Below are positions 55,268 through 64,000 of a DNA stretch of 64,000 bases, piece by piece. Positions within the stretch are counted from its first letter, which is position 1. Each line of letters starts with the position of its first letter. Source of the DNA: Aphanocapsa lilacina HA4352-LM1 (GTDB lineage: Bacteria; Cyanobacteriota; Cyanobacteriia; Gloeobacterales; Gloeobacteraceae); the NCBI GenBank assembly GCA_019359725.1, contig JAHHGR010000001.1, forward strand, positions 124,001 through 188,000, in the 5' to 3' direction. The translations under genes and the position numbers were made by a program. The notes beneath the pieces are model-generated. The model was not told the DNA's origin. It did no database searches and saw nothing but the letters and a program-made list of their open reading frames with translations.

Positions 55268-55675
55268 ATGAGCAATGACCACAGCAAGCGGCGGCGGCGG
55301 GGACTGGTGGATCCCGATTTTGCGCTGGCCTATAACCCTAAAAATGTGCGGTACTCTCGACGGATGCGCAGGGCCATGACCCCGGCAGAAAGTCGCCTCT
55401 GGCACGAGTACTTGAAGTTTTATCCCTTTCGGGTGCTGCGCCAGCGGCCCATCGACCACTACATCGTGGACTTCTACTGTGCGCGGCTGAAGCTGGTGAT
55501 CGAAGTCGACGGGGCTGGCCACTTCACTAAAGACGGCCGGGCCTACGACGCAGCCAGAAGCGCCGTCCTGCAAAGCTACGGCCTGCAGGTGGTGCGCTTC
55601 TCGAACGACGAAGTGTTGTACCGCTGGGAGTCAGTCTGCCGCCGCCTCACCACCCTCGCCACCCCACCCGAGTAG
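55268..55675 (+). CDS. DUF559-family endonuclease-like protein
   Basis: 135 residues of the DUF559 family, a Vsr-like PD-(D/E)xK fold. Landmarks: MTPAESRLWHEYLKFYPFRV, FRVLRQRPIDHYIVDFYCAR, and LKLVIEVDGAGHFTKDGRAYD, carrying the catalytic D, E-x-D pattern. Such genes are numerous in cyanobacteria, often next to short inverted repeats, and their role is not settled. It is flanked here by two inverted copies of a GC-rich repeat, as if the gene and repeats moved as a unit. Confidence 0.85.
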   Translation: MSNDHSKRRRRGLVDPDFALAYNPKNVRYSRRMRRAMTPAESRLWHEYLKFYPFRVLRQRPIDHYIVDFYCARLKLVIEVDGAGHFTKDGRAYDAARSAVLQSYGLQVVRFSNDEVLYRWESVCRRLTTLATPPE

Positions 55676-55735
55676 CATCCTCCCAATCCCGCCAGCGGGC
55701 GGGCGAGGCCACGAGCCCACCCGCGCCCCGCCCAG

Positions 55736-56331
55736 CTACCCCCCCTTGGCAAGGGGGGATCCATAGGGCAAGCGCCCGGCAATCTCCCGAATGGCGGCCA
55801 GGCCCGCGAGCAATTGACCGGTAGCATCCCAGGTGCCGGCCAGAAACATCCGGTGCGCCCCCGCAGGCATCTCTACGGGTAGGCGCGATTGCGGCAGGCG
55901 CACTTCGAGCGCTTCGAGGTCGAGGGTGAGGGGGATCTGCGGATCCTCGGCAATGGCTGTGTGCAGATGCTGAATGTGCTCCGGCCGGGCGGTTGCGCAG
56001 GGAAGGCCGATGGCGACACAGTTGCCGAAGAAAATCTCCGCATAGCTCTCGCCCACGATGGCCCGGATGCCCCACTTGGCAAGGGCCTGGGGGGCGTGCT
56101 CGCGGCTGGAGCCGCAGCCGAAGTTGCGGCCGACCACCAAAATGTTCGCTCCCTGATGGTGTGGGGCATCGAAGGGGTGCTGTCCGCTCTGGCGGCGGTC
56201 GTCGGCAAAGACCGCTTCGCCAAGACCGTCGAAGGTGACGCAGCGCAAAAAACGCGCCGGGATGATCCGGTCGGTGTCGATGTCGTGGCCCGGTAGCGGT
56301 ATGGCCCGGCCTTCGATGCTGGCAATGCGGC

Positions 56332-56335
<4 letters not shown>
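55736..56335 (-). CDS. leuD: 3-isopropylmalate dehydratase small subunit
   Basis: 199 residues, the swivel subunit of isopropylmalate isomerase in leucine synthesis. Motifs: [53 protein letters not shown] 56335 overlaps the leuC stop. The C-terminus ([11 protein letters not shown]) is encoded by the GC-rich repeat at 55739-55760, so insertion of that repeat appears to have remodelled the gene end. Confidence 0.95.
55739..55760 (-). repeat. GC-rich repeat, right flank of the DUF559 gene, inside leuD
   Basis: CCCCCCCTTGGCAAGGGGGGAT: a hairpin-forming repeat, inverse in orientation to the left copy at 55215-55246 and also related to 31299-31332. Confidence 0.6.
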
Positions 56336-57753
<1,418 letters not shown>

Positions 57754-57928
57754 GGGAGTTCCGATACTGCCCCGCTATTGTAGCGAAAAGTGCAAAAACC
57801 GAAAAAAGCGAAAAACACGGGCGCCGCCGCACACTTGTATGCTATGGTTGTGGACGTTGGTCCACTTCTCGCGGCGGGTCGGACCTGGGCCAGCTTAGCA
57901 TCGGTGTTAGAATCTGGGAGCTATTTTG

Positions 57929-59119
57929 ATGACCAAAAACGGTACCAACGGCACTCGGTCCTCGGCGCGGGAATCGATCGACCTTTCTTCTGATGCGCCG
58001 GAGACGACCATGGCCCGCACCACAGACGATTCCAAAAAGGCCGCCCCCGCGGCCGGTACCGCCGACGAGGCCCAAAAGCAAAAAGCGCTCAAGATGGTAC
58101 TCACCCAGATCAAGCGCAACTTCGGCGAAGGGGCGATCATGCGCCTGGGTGAGAACACGCGCATCCGGGTGGAGACGGTGCCGAGCGGCGCCATTACCCT
58201 CGACTTGGCCCTGGGGGGCGGCCTGCCCAGAGGCCGGGTCATCGAAATTTATGGTCCTGAGTCCTCGGGCAAGACGACGCTTGCGCTCCACGCCATCGCC
58301 GAGATCCAAAAAACCGGCGGTGTGGCGGCCTTCGTGGACGCCGAGCACGCCCTCGATCCGGCCTACGCCAAGGTGCTGGGGGTGAACGTGGATGATCTCA
58401 TCATCTCCCAGCCCGACACCGGCGAGATGGCCATGGAGATCGTCGATCAGCTGGTACGCTCAGCCGCCATCGACGTCATCGTCATCGACTCGGTGGCCGC
58501 CCTGGTGCCGCGCGCCGAGATCGAAGGCGAGATGGGCGACGCCCACGTCGGTCTGCAGGCGCGGCTGATGAGCCAGGCTCTGCGCAAGATCACAGGCAAC
58601 ATCGGCAAGACCGGCTGCATGGTGATTTTCCTCAACCAGCTGCGCTCCAAGATTGGCGTGATGTACGGCAACCCCGAGACCACCACCGGCGGCAATGCCC
58701 TCAAGTTCTACGCCTCGGTGCGCCTGGATATCCGTAAGGCCGAGACCCTCAAAAAAGGCCAGGACGAGTACGGCAACCGCGTTCGGGTCAAGGTGGTCAA
58801 AAACAAGGTCGCCCCGCCGTTCCGCAAAGCTGAGTTCGACATCATCTTCGGCAAGGGCATCTCCTCGCTGGGCTGCATCCTCGATCTGGCCGTCGAGATG
58901 GAGATCGTCGAGCGCAAGGGCGCCTGGTACTCCTACGGCAGCGAGCGGCTCGGCCAGGGCCGCGAGAACGTGCTGGCGCTCCTTGAGGAGAATGCCCCCC
59001 AGGCCCAGGAGATCGAGATCAAAGTGCGCGAGAAGATCGCGAGCGGTGCCGCCGTCCCGGCCGCTGCCGGGGCTGCCCCGGACGAGGGCGACGACGAGTT
59101 GGGCGACGAAGAAGTCTAG
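57929..59119 (+). CDS. recA: Recombinase A
   Basis: 396-residue RecA, strand exchange and SOS coprotease. Walker [16 protein letters not shown], Walker [24 protein letters not shown]-binding loop L1/L2 region ([20 protein letters not shown]), acidic C-terminus ([12 protein letters not shown]). ATG 57929 follows GGGAG; an internal ATG at 58010, also with GGAG, would give a 369-residue protein of more usual length, so the first 27 residues are uncertain. I could not find a convincing LexA box. Confidence 0.96.
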   Translation: MTKNGTNGTRSSARESIDLSSDAPETTMARTTDDSKKAAPAAGTADEAQKQKALKMVLTQIKRNFGEGAIMRLGENTRIRVETVPSGAITLDLALGGGLPRGRVIEIYGPESSGKTTLALHAIAEIQKTGGVAAFVDAEHALDPAYAKVLGVNVDDLIISQPDTGEMAMEIVDQLVRSAAIDVIVIDSVAALVPRAEIEGEMGDAHVGLQARLMSQALRKITGNIGKTGCMVIFLNQLRSKIGVMYGNPETTTGGNALKFYASVRLDIRKAETLKKGQDEYGNRVRVKVVKNKVAPPFRKAEFDIIFGKGISSLGCILDLAVEMEIVERKGAWYSYGSERLGQGRENVLALLEENAPQAQEIEIKVREKIASGAAVPAAAGAAPDEGDDELGDEEV

Positions 59120-59124
59120 TGTGC

Positions 59125-59144
59125 GCCCCGGCCTGAGCCGGGGC
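59125..59144 (+). terminator. Hairpin after recA
   Basis: GCCCCGGC-CTGA-GCCGGGGC, a perfect 8-bp stem with tetraloop, followed by TTGTCC. Strong stem but poor T-run. Confidence 0.55.
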
Positions 59145-59228
59145 TTGTCCGATCCCTAAGAAAACACATCATCCGGGCACCCCGAAGCCCGGTACCAGTA
59201 GGATTAGGGATGTAGGGTGGTTGCACAA

Positions 59229-59525
59229 ATGAACATCAACTTCATCAAAAAGCTGGCGGCAACCTTCAGCACCGCGGAACTAGAACGCCTCATCCACCAG
59301 ATCGAAGAGCACTACTTCGAGGCCCCTCCCGATAGCCAGACCCAACTGCTCGACACGGTCGGCGACTATCTCAAGGCCCTCGACGTGCGCCTGCAGATGG
59401 AACGCGAAGGGGTCGACGAGGCCACGGCGCTGCGGGATCTGGCCCGCCGCATGCGCCAGTTGAGCGCCCACCGGCCCTTCAGCGAATGGCTCGGCGAACC
59501 GCAGCGGATGGTCGGACATTACTAG
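59229..59525 (+). CDS. Small helical protein, unknown
   Basis: 98 residues, mostly charged helix (FIKKLAATFSTAELERLIHQ, LDVRLQMEREGVDEATALRD), soluble, no recognised family. ATG 59229 is preceded by AGGGTGG; a GTG four codons upstream is possible. Codon use matches neighbours, so it looks like a real gene. Confidence 0.6.
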   Translation: MNINFIKKLAATFSTAELERLIHQIEEHYFEAPPDSQTQLLDTVGDYLKALDVRLQMEREGVDEATALRDLARRMRQLSAHRPFSEWLGEPQRMVGHY

Positions 59526-59637
59526 CGCAATCGTTGCCTGCCCCACTCCGGGCCGCCCTGTGTGGGGTGAGCCTGGACTTGATTGATCGGTGTGTCAGAA
59601 TAGATCTGTATCCCGATAGGTTTGGTGGGTTAAGGCG

Positions 59638-60099
59638 ATGGCCCTGACGATCAACGAGGCCCAACTGGGGGCGATCCGCGCCCATGGCGAGCGCACGTAC
59701 CCGCGCGAATGCTGTGGTTTACTGCTCGGGCGCTTCGAGCCCGACGGCGCGAAGACTCTCCATGCTGTGTATCCGGTGGAGAACACCTGGCAGGGGGCGG
59801 GAGAATTTGGCCTGGGGGATGGCGAGGGTGAGGAGCGCCGGTTTTTGATTACCCCGGAGGATTACCGGGCCGGTGAGAGCGCGGCGCGCTCGCAGGGGTG
59901 GGAGGTGATCGGCACCTACCACTCCCACCCCGATCACCCGGCGCGGCCTTCGGAGTTCGATCGGGGCAATGCCTGGCCGGTCTACTCTTACCTTATTGTT
60001 TCGGTGCAAAATGGTCATGCGGCCGATTTGACCAGTTGGACGCTCGATGACGAGCGTCAGTTTCAGTGTGAAACGGTTCATCAGACCACGGAGGTCTAG
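59638..60099 (+). CDS. JAMM/MPN (Mov34-type) metallopeptidase
   Basis: 153 residues with the complete zinc JAMM motif: glutamate in PRECCGLLLG and H-x-H-P...S-x2-D in YHSHPDHPARPSEFD. Relatives cleave after the diglycine of ubiquitin-like sulfur carriers, e.g. Mec+ acting on CysO-cysteine. The next gene encodes exactly such a carrier, with one extra residue beyond its GG. First gene of a three-gene operon; gaps are 4 nt and 2 nt. Confidence 0.9.
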   Translation: MALTINEAQLGAIRAHGERTYPRECCGLLLGRFEPDGAKTLHAVYPVENTWQGAGEFGLGDGEGEERRFLITPEDYRAGESAARSQGWEVIGTYHSHPDHPARPSEFDRGNAWPVYSYLIVSVQNGHAADLTSWTLDDERQFQCETVHQTTEV

Positions 60100-60103
60100 A
60101 TAA

Positions 60104-60382
60104 ATGGCAGTGAAAGTGTTGATCCCGGCTCCTTTGCGCCGCTACACCAGCAATCAGGAGAGCCTGGAACTGGAGGGCAGCAGCGTCGGCGAGATACTCG
60201 ATGATCTGACCGGCCGCTACGGCGAACTGAAGAAGCATCTATACGGCGAAGACGGCAGGCTGCGCAACTTTGTGAACATTTACGTCAACGACGAAGACAT
60301 CCGCCACCTGCAGCAGCAGGGCACCGCCGTTCAACCGACCGACGTCATCAGCATCGTGCCTTCGATCGCCGGAGGATTCTAG
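60104..60382 (+). CDS. MoaD/ThiS/CysO-like ubiquitin-fold sulfur carrier
   Basis: 92 residues with the beta-grasp pattern (VKVLIPAPLRRYTSNQESLE, NIYVNDEDIRHLQQ) and the ending VPSIAGGF. Carriers must end in GG to be adenylated and thiocarboxylated; the terminal F must be removed first, a job for the JAMM peptidase just upstream. Likely route: sulfur for cysteine or a related metabolite, with the E1-rhodanese downstream loading it. Confidence 0.9.
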   Translation: MAVKVLIPAPLRRYTSNQESLELEGSSVGEILDDLTGRYGELKKHLYGEDGRLRNFVNIYVNDEDIRHLQQQGTAVQPTDVISIVPSIAGGF

Positions 60383-60384
60383 CC

Positions 60385-61572
60385 ATGCTCAATCCCGACA
60401 CCACAACCATCGAACTATCGCGCGACGAACTGGAGCGCTACTCCCGCCATTTGATCTTGCCGGAGGTAGGTCTGGAGGGCCAGAAGAAGCTCAAAGCCGC
60501 CTCGGTGCTCTGTGTGGGCACCGGCGGTCTGGGAGCACCGCTGACGATGTACCTGGCCGCCGCCGGTATCGGTCGCATCGGGCTGGTGGATTTTGACGTG
60601 GTCGATGCAAGCAACCTCCAGCGCCAGATTATCCACGGCACCGCCTGGATCGGCAAGCCCAAGATCGATTCGGCCACCGACCGTCTCCAGGAGATCAACC
60701 CGCACCTGCAAATCGACCGCTGGCCGGTGCGCCTTTCGAGCGAAAACGCCCTCGACATTTGCCGCGATTACGACCTGATCATCGACGGCACCGACAACTT
60801 TCCGACCCGCTATCTGGTCAACGACGCCTGCGTACTGCTCGGCAAACCGAACGTCTACGGCTCGATCTTCCGCTTCGAGGGCCAATCGACCGTTTTCCAC
60901 TACGAGGACGGCCCCTGCTACCGCTGCCTTTATCCGGAGCCGCCGCCGCCGGGACTGGTGCCCAGTTGTGCCGAAGGCGGCGTCCTGGGGATCTTGCCGG
61001 GGGTGATCGGCGTCATCCAGGCCACCGAGGCGGTCAAGATCATCCTGGGCATCGGTACCACCCTCAAGGGCCGCCTGATGCTCTACGACGCCCTCAACAT
61101 GAAGTTCCGCGAGTTGAAGCTGCGCAGGAACCCCGAGTGCCCGGTGTGCGGGGATCACCCGACGGTCACTTCGCTCATCGACTACGAGGAATTCTGCGGC
61201 ATCCCCCAGGCCCGCGCCGAAGAAGAAAAGGCCAAAGCGACTCTGCAAGAAATCACCGCGACCGAACTGAAACAGCTGCTGGATGCCGGCAAGGACGTCG
61301 TCGTCATCGATGTGCGCAACCCCGACGAATTTGCTGCCGCCCGCATCCCCGGCACCACGCTGGTGCCGCTACCGAAAATTGAGCAAGGACCGGGCATCGA
61401 GAAGGTGCGTTCTCTAGTCAACGGCTCCGCACTGGTGCTCCACTGCAGGAGCGGCATGCGCTCGGCCAAGGCCCTGCAAATTCTACAGTCGGTCGGTATC
61501 GAAGGCATCAACCTCAAAGGCGGCATCCACGCCTGGTCCGACGAGGTCGATCCGAGCGTGCCCAAGGTCTAG
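60385..61572 (+). CDS. MoeB/ThiF-like E1 enzyme with rhodanese domain (MoeZ type)
   Basis: 395 residues. The adenylation domain has the glycine-rich nucleotide loop VLCVGTGGLGAPLTMYLAAA, a candidate catalytic cysteine in PSCAEGGVLGILPG, and a zinc pair in ECPVCGDHP. The C-terminal rhodanese domain from about 290 carries the persulfide cysteine in VLHCRSGMRSAKAL. It activates the upstream carrier's C-terminus and transfers sulfur to it, like mycobacterial MoeZ. Third gene of the operon. Confidence 0.93.
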   Translation: MLNPDTTTIELSRDELERYSRHLILPEVGLEGQKKLKAASVLCVGTGGLGAPLTMYLAAAGIGRIGLVDFDVVDASNLQRQIIHGTAWIGKPKIDSATDRLQEINPHLQIDRWPVRLSSENALDICRDYDLIIDGTDNFPTRYLVNDACVLLGKPNVYGSIFRFEGQSTVFHYEDGPCYRCLYPEPPPPGLVPSCAEGGVLGILPGVIGVIQATEAVKIILGIGTTLKGRLMLYDALNMKFRELKLRRNPECPVCGDHPTVTSLIDYEEFCGIPQARAEEEKAKATLQEITATELKQLLDAGKDVVVIDVRNPDEFAAARIPGTTLVPLPKIEQGPGIEKVRSLVNGSALVLHCRSGMRSAKALQILQSVGIEGINLKGGIHAWSDEVDPSVPKV

Positions 61573-62078
61573 ACCGGCACCGGGAGCGATCGGGACAGCC
61601 GCAGCGCTTTGCTGCTGCAATCCAACTCTCCCCCGAAGGCGCTTCGGCTGCGCAGCAGCTGAACCATCGATCTTTGATAGCTTGAGGTGATGTTCGCTGC
61701 CCTTGAGGAGCAAGCCCACTGCCGTTAAGCTATATGCTCGGCGAGCATTTCATGGGTTTCGTGAATTGCAGCTGGCGATCGCACGGATTGTTTTCAATCC
61801 CTGCCTACCTAGAGCTTCTTGTAGTATCTGGCAATTGGAGACCACGGTTCTATCCCCTACTCTCTACTCAAATCCTCTCCAGAAGCCGCTTTTAGCCGTT
61901 GCAGCCCGGCTACCACCCGTTGAGGGTCCACCGTTTCCCGTACCCTGTAACACTCAAAGCCCTCTGCAAAACGCGCGGAAGCTCAGTAAGACGAGGGCGA
62001 AATTCCCACGGCGCATCACTGCAAACATTCTCGTGATAGTTTTGATTTATAATAATCTCTACTTATTGCGGGTAGTGC
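61573..62078. other. 506-nt gap, no gene recognised
   Basis: A 136-codon open frame on the plus strand (61703-62113) has no ribosome site, atypical composition and no recognisable motif, so I leave it uncalled. A GCTGCTGC/GCAGCAGC inverted repeat lies at about 61610-61660. AT content rises toward 62050, probably the promoter of the next gene. Confidence 0.4.
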
Positions 62079-64000
62079 ATGGGATCGCTTCGCCCCCCGT
62101 CTCGCCGAAATAGAGGGGTCGTCCTGAGCAAAAGAGGTCTGGCAACCCTCGAAGAGGCGCGGGCTGCCCTCGAAGCCAAAAACAACTATGGCGCCGGCTA
62201 TACCCTGGAGCAATTGAGCGAGTTAACCGGCTTGTCCTGCCCCACGATTGCAAAGGTTCTCGATGGCGAAGAAGGGGTAGATAAACGCACGCTCGAGCGA
62301 TTTTTTAGAGCGTTTAATTTGAAGCTAACGAAAAACGATTACCAGGCAGTAGGCAATCCAAGCGAGAATCTAGACAGCAGAGTCAGCAAAACCCAGCAGG
62401 ACTGGGCGGAGGCCATTGATGTCAGAAACTTTCACGGCCGTGCCGAGGAACTTGCTGCATTAACAACCTGGATTGTTCGCGACAAATGTCGCGTGGTTGC
62501 ACTGCTGGGGATGGGGGGAATCGGCAAAACTTCGCTGTCGGTGAAGCTCGCGGAAACGGTCAAGGATAATTTTGATTACGTCCTCTGGAGATCCCTGCGA
62601 AATGCGCCGCCTCTGCAGGAAATTCTGGTCGATATTTTTCAATTTGTTGGTTTGACACAGCCGCCCATATCCCATCGAGTTTCCAACGTAAAACAGTCTC
62701 AACTTATTGACTTATTTCGGAGCCACCGATGCCTGATCGTCTTTGATAACGTCGAAACGGTAATGGACAGCGCAAGAAAAGCCGGGTACTACCGCGAAGG
62801 ATACGAAGACTACGGCGAACTGTTCAAGAGCGTCGGAAGCTCTTCCCACAAAAGCTGCCTGGTGCTGACCAGCCGGGAGAAACCCAAGGATTTGGAACCC
62901 CTGGAAGGTAAAACCCTCCCAGTTCGCTCTTTGCGGCTGAGAGGCCTCCAAGAAAACGACGGTCTGGAAATCCTCAAAGAAAGGGGCTTGAACATTTCTA
63001 CAGGAGACAGCAAAGAACTGCTCAGGTACTACGGGGGCAACCCCCTTGCCATAAAAATGGTGGCCTCCACGATTCGGACTTTATTTGGCAATAACATCTC
63101 GAACTTCGTGGCACAAGGCACTTCTATCTTTGGCGATCTTCGGGATTTGTTGAGCCAGCACTTCAACCGCTTGTCCGAACTGGAAAGGCAAGTCATGTAC
63201 TGGCTTTCGATACATTGCGAGCCGATTTCACTCTCCGAGCTTCACGAAGTCGTTTTGCTCCCCACGACAGTTCCCGAGTTGCTGGAGGCCATGGAATCGT
63301 TGTCGAGGCGCTCTCTTGTCGAGGAGAATAAACTGTATTTTTCATTGCAACCCGTGATAACGGAATACACTCTGGATCGATTGATTCACCATGTCTGGAC
63401 GGAGATTCAAACCAGAAAGTTGTCCCTTTTGAAGCAATGCTTCTTGCTTAAAGCCCAGGGGCCGGACTACGTACGGAGCACTCAGCTACGGCTGATTGTT
63501 CATCCCCTGGTCATTCGACTAAAGTCGTTCTTTAAAACGCCCGAAGCGATCGAGAAACATTTCACCCACATCTTCTCGGATTTAAGAAAGGAAGCTTTGG
63601 GTCACCAGGGCTATGCCGGAGGAAATTTGTTGAACATCCTCTGCACTGCAAAGGTCGATTTAAGAGGTTGGGACCTTTCGGGCCTGGCTGTATGGCAGGC
63701 GGATTTGCGAAACGCCAACCTTCAACAATGCAATCTCGCCCAGTGCGATTTGTCCCAATCAATGTTCATCGAACCTTTGGGCAATATCTCCTCCGTCAAA
63801 TTCAGTCCCAATCGCAACGTGCTGGCCACGGGTGACGCCGATGGCAAAGTCTGTCTCTGGCAACTGCCCGACGGTATCCAGCTGAACATCTGCGAAGGAC
63901 ATACAGCCTGGGTTTTGTCGCTTGCCTTCAGCCCCGACGGGAGCGTTCTGGCCTCCGGCAGTTCCGATCAGACCGTGCGGCTGTGGGAGCGCGCGACGGG
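62079..64000 (+). CDS. HTH - NB-ARC - pentapeptide - WD40 protein, 5' part
   Basis: 640 codons visible, running off the window. The N-terminal HTH-like domain (residues 15-85: YTLEQLSELTGLSCPTIAKV, GVDKRTLERFFRAFNLKLT) is the cyanobacterial type found before AP-ATPases. The NB-ARC ATPase has P-loop LLGMGGIGKTSLSVKLAET, Walker B CLIVFDNVETV, sensor LVLTSREKP and GGNPLAIKMVA. A short pentapeptide stretch (VDLRGWDLSGLAVWQADLRN) leads into WD40 blades (VKFSPNRNVLATGDADGKVC, LAFSPDGSVLASGSSDQTVR). This is a STAND-class signalling ATPase; ligand sensing by the propeller is expected. ATG 62079 is in frame; no strong ribosome site. Confidence 0.88.
   Translation, partial: MGSLRPPSRRNRGVVLSKRGLATLEEARAALEAKNNYGAGYTLEQLSELTGLSCPTIAKVLDGEEGVDKRTLERFFRAFNLKLTKNDYQAVGNPSENLDSRVSKTQQDWAEAIDVRNFHGRAEELAALTTWIVRDKCRVVALLGMGGIGKTSLSVKLAETVKDNFDYVLWRSLRNAPPLQEILVDIFQFVGLTQPPISHRVSNVKQSQLIDLFRSHRCLIVFDNVETVMDSARKAGYYREGYEDYGELFKSVGSSSHKSCLVLTSREKPKDLEPLEGKTLPVRSLRLRGLQENDGLEILKERGLNISTGDSKELLRYYGGNPLAIKMVASTIRTLFGNNISNFVAQGTSIFGDLRDLLSQHFNRLSELERQVMYWLSIHCEPISLSELHEVVLLPTTVPELLEAMESLSRRSLVEENKLYFSLQPVITEYTLDRLIHHVWTEIQTRKLSLLKQCFLLKAQGPDYVRSTQLRLIVHPLVIRLKSFFKTPEAIEKHFTHIFSDLRKEALGHQGYAGGNLLNILCTAKVDLRGWDLSGLAVWQADLRNANLQQCNLAQCDLSQSMFIEPLGNISSVKFSPNRNVLATGDADGKVCLWQLPDGIQLNICEGHTAWVLSLAFSPDGSVLASGSSDQTVRLWERAT

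Noticed and set aside
57754-57928. LexA/SOS box upstream of recA
   Set aside because: I looked for paired RGTAC/GTWC-type half sites and found nothing convincing.
61703-62113. 136-codon protein before the NB-ARC gene
   Set aside because: No ribosome site, no motif, composition unlike neighbours, and it overlaps the start of a clearly real gene.

Overview
The window is a GC-rich cyanobacterial chromosome segment, and everything points to the thylakoid-less genus Gloeobacter. It carries psaA-psaB on the minus strand. PsaB ends in an extra OmpA-like peptidoglycan-binding domain of about 155 residues, a trait known from Gloeobacter violaceus. The species call is inference; the genus call is strong. 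No tRNA, rRNA, CRISPR array or intact insertion sequence was seen.

Layout. 1-0.7 kb: 5' part of a TldD/PmbA-family gene. 1.0-8.5 kb: nitrate operon (nrtA, nrtB, nrtC, nrtD, narB) followed by a single-domain globin. 8.5-13.2 kb: HEAT-repeat protein, DUF3598 protein, small membrane protein, sucrose synthase. 13.3-23.4 kb: accessory stretch. It holds a broken metallophosphoesterase, a glyoxalase-like protein, the two permeases and the ATPase of a DUF990-type ABC exporter scattered as three separate loci, a VapC/Phd-type toxin-antitoxin pair, an FG-GAP repeat protein, rsgA, a MerR-family pseudogene that keeps its promoter, and two secreted proteins, one with a 39-bp tandem repeat. 23.6-25.3 kb: a sigma-like factor translationally coupled to a membrane protein with a TonB-like C-terminus. 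25.4-30.3 kb: psaB and psaA. 30.7-36.1 kb: secreted helical protein, large FAD/Fe-S oxidoreductase, Rieske oxygenase, Uma2 pseudogene.

36.3-40.3 kb: a three-gene signalling operon. Its first gene encodes a histidine kinase whose GAF domain has the two cysteines of a DXCF cyanobacteriochrome exactly 28 residues apart; the others encode an Rcp1-like response regulator and a REC-PAS-kinase-REC hybrid. This is the most interesting system here. 40.4-44.3 kb: metal-homeostasis cluster (NiCoT-like permease, COG0523 GTPase, WD40 protein, SmtA-type metallothionein, SmtB-type repressor) behind a Fur/Zur-like box. 44.3-49.5 kb: ubiA, a very large AsmA/TamB-like protein, a type IV pilin-like gene. 49.7-55.2 kb: penicillin-binding protein 2, HU, a CobD-like enzyme, a two-gene ABC exporter. 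55.2-59.5 kb: DUF559 gene between GC-rich inverted repeats, leuC-leuD, recA, a small protein. 59.6-61.6 kb: JAMM peptidase, ubiquitin-like sulfur carrier and E1-rhodanese operon. 62.1-64 kb: 5' part of an HTH-NB-ARC-pentapeptide-WD40 protein that runs off the window.

Two short dispersed repeat families (core AGGTGTCA, and GATCCCCCC...AAGGGGGG) sit in gaps, at gene 3' ends and near the pseudogenes. They mark the places where this otherwise housekeeping-rich segment has been rearranged.
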